Source of the DNA: Clostridia bacterium
Lineage (GTDB): Bacteria > Bacillota > Clostridia > Oscillospirales > CAG-272
Reading direction: 5' to 3'
Assembly (NCBI GenBank): GCA_017461385.1
Contig: JAFTXZ010000009.1
Coordinates: 1-64,000, forward strand
Length of the DNA: 64,000 nucleotides
In this document: one piece after another, positions 34,996-42,958 of the stretch
How the letters are laid out: every line of letters starts with the position of its first letter
Numbering within the stretch: position 1 is the first letter of the stretch
Notes under the pieces: model-generated
The model's database searches: none
Seen by the model: only the letters and a program-made list of their open reading frames with translations
What the model was told of the DNA's origin: nothing
Program-made: the position numbers and the translations under genes

Positions 34996-36228
34996 ATGAA
35001 ATACGGACTTATAGGAGAGCATCTTAAGCATAGCTTCTCCAAGGCAATACACGAGCAAATTGGCGACTACGTGTACGAAATTTTGGAAATTGAGCCACAA
35101 AATGTTGAAGCCTTTATGAAGAATAGGGACTTTTGTGGAATAAACGTAACTATTCCTTATAAGGAAAAGGTTATTCCATATCTTGATTTCGTGGACGAGA
35201 GCGCAAAAAAGATTGGTGCAGTAAATACAGTTGTAAATAGAGACGGTAAGCTTTACGGCTACAACACAGACTATTCAGGTATGCTAAGCTTGGCTAAGCG
35301 TATCGGACTAGAAATTAAGGGCAAAAAGGTACTTATAATAGGAACTGGTGGCACGTCAAAAACTGCAACTGCAGTTGTATCTGACCTGGGTGCTAGGGAG
35401 ATAATTTATGTATCTAACGTTTGTGTGCCAGGAGCTTATTCCTATGAGGAGATTTATAAGAATCATCTTGACACCCAAATAATTTTCAACACCTCACCCG
35501 TTGGAATGTATCCTAAAAACGAGGGAATGCCAATTGATTTGAAAAAATTCCCTCTGCTAGAGGGTGTTTTAGACGTAGTATATAACCCAATTAGAACAAG
35601 GCTAGTTCAAAGGGCAAGGGAGCTAGGTCTGAAAAGTGAGGGTGGACTCTATATGCTAGGCGCGCAGGCAGTTTATGCCTATGAGCATTTTACTGGAAAC
35701 AAGGCAAGCGTTGAGCTTTGCGATAGGGTTTATAAAAACGTTCTCTCCGATAAGGAAAATATCGTGTTAGTAGGTATGCCATCAAGTGGTAAAACCTCAG
35801 TGGGCACATATCTTGCTGAAAAAACTGGCAAGAGACTTATTGATACAGATTCGCTGATTGTTGAAAAAAATGGAATGGATATTCCATCAATTTTTGAAAA
35901 ATATGGTGAGGAGCACTTCAGAGCGCTTGAGAGCGAGGCTGTGGCTGAGGCTTCTAAGCAAAATGGCGTAATTATTGCAACTGGTGGTGGTGCAATTTTA
36001 CGCAAGGAAAACGCAAATGCACTTAAGCAAAATGGCGTTCTTTATTTTCTTGACAGAGGTCTTGAGCTTTTAATGCCCACCGAGGACAGACCCTTGGCAA
36101 GAGACAGAGAAGCAATTGAAAAAAGATATAAGGAAAGATACCCAATTTATTGTAGCGTTGCAGATAAGAGGGTAAATGGAAGTCAAACAATAAGTCAGGT
36201 GGCTAACGAAATACTCAAAGGAGTATAA
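34996..36228 (+). CDS. aroEK: Shikimate dehydrogenase-shikimate kinase fusion
   Basis: One 410-aa chain joins two consecutive pathway steps. Residues 1-~245 are AroE: HSFSKAIHEQIG, GINVTIPYKE with the catalytic Lys, and an NADP-binding GTGGTSKTA. Residues ~253-410 are AroK: Walker A GMPSSGKT (260-267), DTDSLI, FRALESEAV and ATGGGAIL. The linker is very short. Product channelling is a possible gain but is inference. It begins two bases after aroC. Confidence 0.93.
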   Translation: MKYGLIGEHLKHSFSKAIHEQIGDYVYEILEIEPQNVEAFMKNRDFCGINVTIPYKEKVIPYLDFVDESAKKIGAVNTVVNRDGKLYGYNTDYSGMLSLAKRIGLEIKGKKVLIIGTGGTSKTATAVVSDLGAREIIYVSNVCVPGAYSYEEIYKNHLDTQIIFNTSPVGMYPKNEGMPIDLKKFPLLEGVLDVVYNPIRTRLVQRARELGLKSEGGLYMLGAQAVYAYEHFTGNKASVELCDRVYKNVLSDKENIVLVGMPSSGKTSVGTYLAEKTGKRLIDTDSLIVEKNGMDIPSIFEKYGEEHFRALESEAVAEASKQNGVIIATGGGAILRKENANALKQNGVLYFLDRGLELLMPTEDRPLARDREAIEKRYKERYPIYCSVADKRVNGSQTISQVANEILKGV

Positions 36229-36230
36229 AA

Positions 36231-36689
36231 ATGAAGATTTTAGTAATTAACGGTCCAAACCTAAATATGCTCGGAATAAGAGAACCTGAGGTTTATGGAA
36301 ATGGCACCTATGAGGAGTTAAAGATGAGAATAACCGACCACTGCGTTACACGTGGTGCAGAGGTTGAAATATTCCAATCCAATTACGAGGGAGCCATAGT
36401 TGAAAAAATCCAAAATGCATATTTTAATAGTGTAGATGGTATTGTAATAAACCCAGCTGGCTATACACACACAAGCGTTGCTATACTTGACGCGCTTAAG
36501 GCTGTGTCAATTCCTTGTGTGGAGGTACATATTTCAAAGGTAGATAGCCGTGAGGAGTTTAGACAGGTAAGCTATGTACGATACGTTGCTCTTACAACAA
36601 TAACAGGCAAGGGCTTTAACGGATATTTAGAGGCGATAGATTACCTAAAGGAATATATAGAAAATGGAAGTAAAGATACAAAGAGCTAA
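36231..36689 (+). CDS. aroQ: Type II 3-dehydroquinate dehydratase
   Basis: This 152-aa dodecamer-type dehydratase removes water from 3-dehydroquinate. It has NGPNLNMLGIREPEVYG with the catalytic Tyr, QSNYEGAIVEKI, NPAGYTHTSVAILDAL and EVHISKVDSREEFR with the catalytic His. The AAAGGAG site lies inside the end of aroEK. It overlaps aroA by 26 bp. Confidence 0.95.
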   Translation: MKILVINGPNLNMLGIREPEVYGNGTYEELKMRITDHCVTRGAEVEIFQSNYEGAIVEKIQNAYFNSVDGIVINPAGYTHTSVAILDALKAVSIPCVEVHISKVDSREEFRQVSYVRYVALTTITGKGFNGYLEAIDYLKEYIENGSKDTKS

Positions 36690-37857
36690 GGCAATAGGTC
36701 AAATATCTGCTCCCCCATCAAAAAGCTATGCCCACAGGCTTTTGATAGCCTCAGCACTGGCAAATGGCAAGAGCAGAATAGAGGGAATTGTAAGTAGCTC
36801 GGATATGAAGGCAACTATAAATTGCATAAGGGCGCTAGGCGTTTCACTAGAGCAAAGAGACCGTGTGGTTAGCGTAAATGGTGGAATAAGGAAGGGGACA
36901 AGCTTCGACTGCCTTGAAAGCGGAAGCACCCTGCGATTTTTTATACCAATTTCTCTAATTTTCGACACTGAGTGCACTTTTTTTGGTACAGAAAGGCTAA
37001 TGTCGAGAGGACTTGACGTGTATTTTGACTTGTTCAAGGAGCAGGGAATTGAGTATAAGCTAGAAAAAACCTCTCTATATCTAAAGGGTAAGCTAAGACC
37101 AGCTCACTTCAAGATAAGGGGAGATATTAGTAGCCAGTTTATTACAGGCTTGCTTTTTGCTCTACCTCTCTTAGATGGGGATAGTACAATCGAAATAATA
37201 ACAAGACTTGAGAGTGAGCCTTATGTTGACATAACTCTTGAAGTTTTATCTAGGTTTGGAATTGAAATCCAGAGAAAAAACAACTCATTTTATATTAAGG
37301 GCAACCAGTCCTATTTGCCACAGAGCACTGTTGTTGAGGGGGATGCATCAAATAGCGCATTTCTTGATGCTTTTAACGTAATTGGCGGTGAAGTGTCTGT
37401 TTTAGGACTAAATGAAAGCACAATTCAGGGGGATTACGTATATAAGTCTCTCTTTGAGCAAATTAAAAATTCTACTCCGAAAATCGACTTAAGCTCATGC
37501 CCGGATTTAGGACCAGTTTGCTTTGCTCTTGCTTCAGCCTGTAATGGCGCTACCTTTACAGGAGTTAAAAGGCTAAGAATTAAGGAGAGCGACAGATGTG
37601 AGGCTATGGCAAGCGAGCTTAGAAAGCTTGGCTGCAAGGTTGAGCTTTTTGAAAATGAGGCGATTGTAAGTGGTGGAATTACCCCGCCCACAGAGCCGTT
37701 ATATGGTCACAACGATCACAGAATTGTTATGGCACTTACGGTGCTGTGCACCATTACAGGTGGAACAATTCAAGGCTGTGAGGCTGTAAATAAAAGCTAC
37801 CCTGGCTTCTTTGAGGACATTGCAGGCTTGGGAATTCAAATAGAGAAAAGAGGCTAA
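36664..37857 (+). CDS. aroA: 3-phosphoshikimate 1-carboxyvinyltransferase (EPSP synthase)
   Basis: This 397-aa enzyme joins PEP to shikimate-3-phosphate. It has PPSKSYAHRLLIASALA at the N-terminus, ESGSTLRFFIPIS (a SGSTLRF motif), GDISSQFITGLLFALPL and RIKESDRCEAMASEL near the C-terminus. The start lies within the 3' end of aroQ in another frame, so the two are coupled. By motif it is class I/II intermediate; glyphosate tolerance cannot be told by eye. Confidence 0.95.
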   Translation: MEVKIQRAKAIGQISAPPSKSYAHRLLIASALANGKSRIEGIVSSSDMKATINCIRALGVSLEQRDRVVSVNGGIRKGTSFDCLESGSTLRFFIPISLIFDTECTFFGTERLMSRGLDVYFDLFKEQGIEYKLEKTSLYLKGKLRPAHFKIRGDISSQFITGLLFALPLLDGDSTIEIITRLESEPYVDITLEVLSRFGIEIQRKNNSFYIKGNQSYLPQSTVVEGDASNSAFLDAFNVIGGEVSVLGLNESTIQGDYVYKSLFEQIKNSTPKIDLSSCPDLGPVCFALASACNGATFTGVKRLRIKESDRCEAMASELRKLGCKVELFENEAIVSGGITPPTEPLYGHNDHRIVMALTVLCTITGGTIQGCEAVNKSYPGFFEDIAGLGIQIEKRG

Positions 37858-37859
37858 GT

Positions 37860-38717
37860 ATGAAGCTAATAAAGAATGTTAAATTTCTAATAGTCGGTCT
37901 TGGCTTAATAGGTGGTAGCTACGCGCAAGCATTATCTGACCTTGGCTATGAGGTTGGTGCTATAACCAGAAGTCAAAAATCAATAGATTATGCACTGGAA
38001 AAAGGATTTATTTCAAGTGGAACTACTGAGGTTACAAAGGAATATGTTGAGGATTTTGACGTAATTGTTTTTGCTCTTTATCCAAAGGTTTTACTAAGCT
38101 GGCTTGAAAACTATCAAGGCTATTTTAAGAGTGGTGCGCTTATAACCGACGTAACAGGTGTTAAGGGCTCTATTGTTTATAAGATTCAGGACATGCTAAG
38201 GGATGACGTGGAATTTGTGGGCGCTCACCCAATGGCAGGTAAAGAGGTTTACGGCGTTGAAAACGCAGATAAGAGCATTTTTAGAAATGCAAACTATATT
38301 GTAACTCCCACAGACAAAAATACAAAAGAGGGCATTGAAGCGTGTGCTCAGCTCGGCAGGCTTTTAGGCTTTAAGACTGTTGCAGAGCTAAGCCCTGAAA
38401 AGCACGATGAGATGATTGGATTTTTGTCACAGTTAACTCACTGCATAGCAGTTTCTCTAATGACCTGTAAGGAATCCGAGGATCTTGTAAATTACACAGG
38501 AGACTCCTTCAGAGACCTAACTAGAATTGCAAAAATAAATGAAGATATGTGGTGCGAGCTATTCTTACTTAATAAATGTGAGCTTCTTTCTCAAATGGAG
38601 CTATTTATTGAGAAGTTTAATGAGCTTAAAGAAGGAATCGAGAATTCCGACACCGAAAAAATCAAGTCTATCATGAGAACCTCGACTCAGCGCCGTAGGT
38701 ACTTTGATAAAAAATAA
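37860..38717 (+). CDS. tyrA: Prephenate dehydrogenase
   Basis: This 285-aa NAD-dependent enzyme makes 4-hydroxyphenylpyruvate for tyrosine. It has GLGLIGGSYAQAL (Rossmann), VTGVKG, AHPMAGKEVYGVENAD with the catalytic His, and LSQLTHCIAVSLM. No chorismate mutase or ACT domain is attached; the mutase is supplied by PheA. It starts two bases after aroA. Confidence 0.94.
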   Translation: MKLIKNVKFLIVGLGLIGGSYAQALSDLGYEVGAITRSQKSIDYALEKGFISSGTTEVTKEYVEDFDVIVFALYPKVLLSWLENYQGYFKSGALITDVTGVKGSIVYKIQDMLRDDVEFVGAHPMAGKEVYGVENADKSIFRNANYIVTPTDKNTKEGIEACAQLGRLLGFKTVAELSPEKHDEMIGFLSQLTHCIAVSLMTCKESEDLVNYTGDSFRDLTRIAKINEDMWCELFLLNKCELLSQMELFIEKFNELKEGIENSDTEKIKSIMRTSTQRRRYFDKK

Positions 38718-38740
38718 TTACCCCGAGGAGGAAAACAACA

Positions 38741-39772
38741 ATGAACATGAATTTCAAAAGAAAGCTACCTATCCCTATGGATATTAAAAAGATGTATCCA
38801 CTCTCAAAAAAGAGTGCAGAGATAAAGGCAGAGAACGACAAGGAAATTGCAAAGGTATTTACAGGTGAGAGCGACAAGCTAGTTTTAGTAATAGGTCCAT
38901 GCTCAGCAGACAGAGAGGACGCTGTGCTTGATTACATTTCAAGGCTTCGCAAGGTTCAGGAAAAGGTAAAGGACAAAATCATTATCATTCCAAGAATCTA
39001 CACCAACAAGCCAAGAACCACAGGCGACGGCTACAAGGGAATGCTTCACCAGCCAGATCCTAATAAGGACCCAGATATGCTTGAGGGACTTGTTGCAATC
39101 AGAAAGCTTCACATGAAGGCGATTGAGGAAACAGGCTTTACCTGTGCTGATGAAATGCTATACCCATACAATTACAAGTACATTGACGACCTTTTGTCCT
39201 ACGTTGCAATCGGCGCAAGGTCCGTTGAAAATCAGGAGCACAGACTTACAGCCTCTGGACTTGATATTCCGGTAGGAATGAAGAACCCAACAAGTGGTGA
39301 TATTTCAGTTATGATGAATTCAATCACTGCAGGTCAGCATTCCCACACCTTTATTTATCGTGGCTGGGAGGTTGAATCTCAGGGTAACCCACTGACACAC
39401 GCAATTCTTCGTGGTTACGTTAACAGACATGGTCAATCATTATCTAACTACCACTATGAGGATTTAATTGGACTTTGTGAAACCTATGCAAAGACAAACC
39501 TACAAAACCCAGGCGTAATAGTTGACACTAACCACGCAAACTCTGGCAAGAAATGGGCAGAGCAGGTAAGAATTGCAAAAGAGGTTCTTCATAGCACAAG
39601 ACATAACGAGGATGTTTGTAAGCTCGTTAAGGGCTTTATGATTGAGTCCTACATTGAGGACGGAAACCAAAAGCCTGACGGATGTGTATATGGAAAGTCA
39701 ATCACTGACCCATGCTTAGGCTGGGAAAAGACCGAAAGACTTATCCTTGACATTGCCGATTTAAGAAAATAA
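38741..39772 (+). CDS. aroF: 3-deoxy-7-phosphoheptulonate (DAHP) synthase, class I AroG-type
   Basis: This 343-aa enzyme condenses PEP and erythrose-4-phosphate, the entry step of the pathway. It is the AroFGH type: IGPCSADREDAVLDY, YTNKPRTTGDGYKGM, GARSVENQEHR and DTNHANSGKKWAEQ. Feedback specificity cannot be assigned from sequence, so the symbol is nominal. The first committed enzyme lies last among the pathway genes. GAGGAGG is 15 bases ahead of the first ATG, which fits better with the internal Met3. Confidence 0.93.
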   Translation: MNMNFKRKLPIPMDIKKMYPLSKKSAEIKAENDKEIAKVFTGESDKLVLVIGPCSADREDAVLDYISRLRKVQEKVKDKIIIIPRIYTNKPRTTGDGYKGMLHQPDPNKDPDMLEGLVAIRKLHMKAIEETGFTCADEMLYPYNYKYIDDLLSYVAIGARSVENQEHRLTASGLDIPVGMKNPTSGDISVMMNSITAGQHSHTFIYRGWEVESQGNPLTHAILRGYVNRHGQSLSNYHYEDLIGLCETYAKTNLQNPGVIVDTNHANSGKKWAEQVRIAKEVLHSTRHNEDVCKLVKGFMIESYIEDGNQKPDGCVYGKSITDPCLGWEKTERLILDIADLRK

Positions 39773-39792
39773 AAAGAAAAGGAAGTGATAAA

Positions 39793-40086
39793 ATGAGAAA
39801 TAGTAGAAGACTTAAGCTCTTGGCAATAGCTATGCTTGTAGTAATTCTGGCTATGACGTTTTTATCACTTTCTTTTGCTTCGTGTCACCATTGTACTGCT
39901 GATGGTGAGAGCTTATGTAACGTTTGTCAAGCTTATAAGGATAGCACAAGCACCGATTGTATAATATTTGTAAGCGTTGTATTTTTAATGCTCACCCTCC
40001 TTTTATTTGAAATATTGCTACTTTATAAGTGCCCAAATCAAGTATGCTCATCCTTATTCAGCTTAAAGGTGAAGCTCTCCGATTGA
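39793..40086 (+). CDS. Small Cys/His-rich two-helix membrane protein
   Basis: This 97-aa protein has hydrophobic helices at about 8-29 and 56-78. Between them is an outward loop CHHC (31-34) ... CNVC (42-45), a metal-ligand-like pattern. It resembles small HHCTGExCxVC-type membrane proteins often found beside metal transporters in Firmicutes; that link is from memory. GGAAGTGAT precedes the ATG by a good distance. It is the first gene of a four-gene set with an ABC exporter-like pair and a CxxC lipoprotein. Confidence 0.65.
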   Translation: MRNSRRLKLLAIAMLVVILAMTFLSLSFASCHHCTADGESLCNVCQAYKDSTSTDCIIFVSVVFLMLTLLLFEILLLYKCPNQVCSSLFSLKVKLSD

Positions 40087-40112
40087 ATTTGTTAAGGCTT
40101 AAACAAATTCAA
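40083..40112. promoter_or_regulatory. 11-bp perfect palindrome before the ABC ATPase
   Basis: TTGAATTTGTT (40083-40093) and AACAAATTCAA (40102-40112) flank 8 bases. The right arm runs into the ribosome binding site AAAAGGAG (40111-40118). No T run follows. It could be an operator or an mRNA hairpin that limits translation of the ATPase. Confidence 0.6.
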
Positions 40113-40125
40113 AAGGAGAAAAATT

Positions 40126-40794
40126 ATGATAGAGGTAAAGAATGTAACAAAGCAATTTCAAAATGAAACAGAAATAAAGTATAAGGACATAACCTTTGAA
40201 ACAGGTAAGTCCTATATGCTTTTAGGAGCAAGTGGTTGTGGAAAATCCACACTTCTCAACATAATTGCGGGAATTATTTCCCCAACAAGTGGCTCAGTTT
40301 TAATTGACGGAGTCAATATGCAAGAAAAAAGCCAAAAGCAACGAGATAAATTTCGTATAGAAAAAATCGGCTACATATTTCAGGATTTTAAGCTGATAAA
40401 TGAAATGACGGTCCTTGACAATATAAATATTCTTAATCTTGAGGGAATAAACACTCAAGATGCTCCACGGCTTCTTGAGGAATTAGGTATAGCCGAAAAG
40501 AAAAACAGCAAAATCAAGCATTTGTCAGGTGGACAAAAGCAAAGAGTAGCAATCGCAAGAGCGCTTGTGAAGGCACCTGATATTGTCTTAGCTGATGAGC
40601 CCACGGGCAACTTGAATTTTGCAATTGGGGAGCTTGTAATAAAAAAGCTAGTAAAGGCGTCTAAGAATAAAACCTTAATTGCCGTTACTCATGACGAAAG
40701 ACTATCTAAATATTTTGACAAGGTCATTGATATGAATCAAATGATCGCTGACAAAAAGGATATTTTTGGTGCAGGGGGTGGAACAAAATGCTAA
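40126..40794 (+). CDS. LolD/MacB-type ABC ATPase
   Basis: This 222-aa ATPase has Walker A GASGCGKS (34-41), Q-loop FQDFKLINEMTV, signature LSGGQKQRVAIARAL and Walker B IVLADEPTGNL. The ADEPTGNL form is typical of the LolD/MacB/FtsE group, which works with FtsX-type permeases by a mechanotransmission-like mechanism. It overlaps the next gene, an FtsX-type permease, by seven bases. Confidence 0.9.
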   Translation: MIEVKNVTKQFQNETEIKYKDITFETGKSYMLLGASGCGKSTLLNIIAGIISPTSGSVLIDGVNMQEKSQKQRDKFRIEKIGYIFQDFKLINEMTVLDNINILNLEGINTQDAPRLLEELGIAEKKNSKIKHLSGGQKQRVAIARALVKAPDIVLADEPTGNLNFAIGELVIKKLVKASKNKTLIAVTHDERLSKYFDKVIDMNQMIADKKDIFGAGGGTKC

Positions 40795-41960
40795 GATTCG
40801 CCCTTAAAAATATGGCAGTAAAGAAAATACAAATTATATTGGTTGCTTTATCAATTGTAATTTCAGCAGGAATTGGAGTGCTTGCCTTCAATGTTTCAAG
40901 TCAAGTAAGCGACGGAATAACAAGTAACGCAGGCTATTATTCCTTAATCATTGGACCAAGCGGAAGCAAAACACAGCTTGCCATGAACACTATGTATTTT
41001 ACAGATGAGCCACTTGGTACAATTCCATACTCGGTTGTTTCAACTCTTTCAAAGGATGGAATGAGGGTTAATTCAGTTATACCCTTTGCCATGGCAGACA
41101 ATTATAACGGTTATGGCGTTGTAGGCACCTCACCCGAATTTCTTAAGGATAAGGAGCTGAGAGAGGGAAGTCTTTTTGATAGCTCAAAGACCTTAGAGGC
41201 GGTGGTAGGATATAACGTTGCAAAGTATAACGGCTTGAAAATTGGCGATGTATTACACACCTCCCACTCCTCAACAGGATTAGACACACATGAGCAGGGA
41301 ATAAAGGTTGTCGGCATTCTGAAGGAAAGCCACTCATCCTTTGATAACGTTGTATTTACTCAAATACAAACGTTGTGGCAGGTTCATACACACGAGGGAG
41401 AGGAAGGGCATAAAACGGTATGTGCAATCCTTGTGAATGCAAAGAACCCAGGCTATGCGCTTCAATTACTAAACGAATATGATGGCAAAATAGTTACACA
41501 CGATGACGAAACCTTCACCCTACAAGCAATTGAGCCTATGGATGCAGTAAGAGACGTTTTGAACGATGCAGACGACACAAAGTATATAGTATTCGTGCTT
41601 TGTGCAGTGATATTGGTTATGAATATAATGATTATTTCAATAATCACACTTCTTAATATGTATCACTCATCGAAGGAAATTTCACTTATGAGATTAATAG
41701 GCATAAGCATGAAGAAAATAAATCTATTGTACATAATTCAAAATGGCATAATAGGCTTCGTGTCAATCCTTTTAGCCTTCGGTGTGTCCAGATTATGCCT
41801 CCTTATGATGAATGATTATGTTTCAAGCATGGGGGTTGTCTTAAATCTTGGCTTAGTTTATCCCCTTGAAATTGTTATATTAGTAGGCGTATTTATAATC
41901 AGCATATTACCAACTGCAATATGGACACTTGTGATGTCTAAGAGAGACAGCATTTCCTGA
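40788..41960 (+). CDS. FtsX/MacB-type ABC permease
   Basis: This 390-aa membrane protein has TM1 (~12-33), a large extracytoplasmic domain (~35-260) and three C-terminal helices (~265-290, ~315-340, ~355-380). This is the classic four-helix FtsX/MacB arrangement. The helix-2 loop reads MYHSSKEISLMRLIGIS, the usual cytoplasmic coupling segment. It pairs with the overlapping ATPase. The substrate is not determined by sequence; partners with CHHC and CxxC motifs suggest metal handling. Confidence 0.87.
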   Translation: MLRFALKNMAVKKIQIILVALSIVISAGIGVLAFNVSSQVSDGITSNAGYYSLIIGPSGSKTQLAMNTMYFTDEPLGTIPYSVVSTLSKDGMRVNSVIPFAMADNYNGYGVVGTSPEFLKDKELREGSLFDSSKTLEAVVGYNVAKYNGLKIGDVLHTSHSSTGLDTHEQGIKVVGILKESHSSFDNVVFTQIQTLWQVHTHEGEEGHKTVCAILVNAKNPGYALQLLNEYDGKIVTHDDETFTLQAIEPMDAVRDVLNDADDTKYIVFVLCAVILVMNIMIISIITLLNMYHSSKEISLMRLIGISMKKINLLYIIQNGIIGFVSILLAFGVSRLCLLMMNDYVSSMGVVLNLGLVYPLEIVILVGVFIISILPTAIWTLVMSKRDSIS

Positions 41961-41975
41961 TTGAGGTGGTTAATG

Positions 41976-42920
41976 ATGAAAAAAATATTATGCTTTATAT
42001 TATGTATTCTTTTGATGCTTCCGATAATTAATGGCTGTGGAGAGACTGACAACGGGGAGGCAACAAGGTTAAGCTTTAAGTCGGCTTCAACCTATGAATA
42101 TCTAAAAACGCTTGATGGGCAAAGGGTAACTATAAATGGTTATATGGCAACCTCGTCTCCTGTTGACGGATCATTTATGTTTTTAATGAATTTGCCATAT
42201 CAATCCTGTCCATTCTGCGTACCAAACACCTCACAGCTTTCCAACACCATGGAGGTATATCCTAAGAAAAATCAAAGCTTTCCATATACCACACAGGCAA
42301 TAAAGGTAACAGGCATTCTTCAGGTTGCACCAAGCGAAAACGAATACTTTACAGATAGATATGGTTATGAGTTTAACTTCAAAATTGTAGATGCAACCTA
42401 TCAAATTTTGAAAGCAGAGGAGCTGGGTGAAAATATTGCTCTATGGCAAAAAATTGCTTCAAGTGACATAATAAGCGACATATATAAAATGTATGATTAC
42501 GTAAACTTCCTTTGTGCTTGGAATACTTACTTTATAAACAATTACACAGATGAAAATGGTGTAGAGCACAAGGGCTTTTTCCTTTATGCATCTGATGCCG
42601 AAAGGCTTATAAAGGAGGATGGTCAGCAATGGAATTATGGCTATAAAGATGGATATTTTGATAGCATAATTGCAAAAATAAAAGCAATAGACGAAAACGC
42701 CTTTTCCTCTCTTGTTGCTAACGTTGAAAGGGCAGAGACGCTAGCAGGTAAGGCGATAAAGGAATTGGACGATCGAAACTACACCTCTGAATATAAGTAT
42801 GTTGAAAAATTTGATAACTACGATTATGTTTATACCCTTACAAGGGGAGACGAGTTAATTGAGGAATTAGATAACATATATCAAGAATTTTCAAACTGGC
42901 TAGGTAGCTGGGAAATGTAA
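41976..42920 (+). CDS. Lipoprotein with an OB-like strand region and CxxC (SCPFC)
   Basis: Start at 41976, six bases behind GAGGTGG; 314 aa. The signal peptide ends in INGC (Cys21). The next ~100 residues read like an OB-type beta barrel (DGQRVTINGYMAT...FMFLMNLPYQSCPFCVPN, Cys78 and Cys81...AIKVTGILQVAP). The rest is helical. The order GQRV-GYM-FLLxPY-Cys resembles DUF3299-type proteins that accompany MacB-like ABC systems in Zur regulons of Proteobacteria; that comparison is from memory. It directly follows the permease. Confidence 0.65.
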   Translation: MKKILCFILCILLMLPIINGCGETDNGEATRLSFKSASTYEYLKTLDGQRVTINGYMATSSPVDGSFMFLMNLPYQSCPFCVPNTSQLSNTMEVYPKKNQSFPYTTQAIKVTGILQVAPSENEYFTDRYGYEFNFKIVDATYQILKAEELGENIALWQKIASSDIISDIYKMYDYVNFLCAWNTYFINNYTDENGVEHKGFFLYASDAERLIKEDGQQWNYGYKDGYFDSIIAKIKAIDENAFSSLVANVERAETLAGKAIKELDDRNYTSEYKYVEKFDNYDYVYTLTRGDELIEELDNIYQEFSNWLGSWEM

Positions 42921-42924
42921 GCAA

Positions 42925-42958
42925 AAAAAGAACCAAACGCACGTTTGGTTCTTTTTCT
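42925..42958 (+). terminator. Bidirectional terminator ending the aro/ABC transcription unit
   Basis: AAAAAGAACCAAACG / CGTTTGGTTCTTTTT (42925-42939 with 42942-42956). It also serves the antiporter gene from the opposite strand. Confidence 0.9.
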
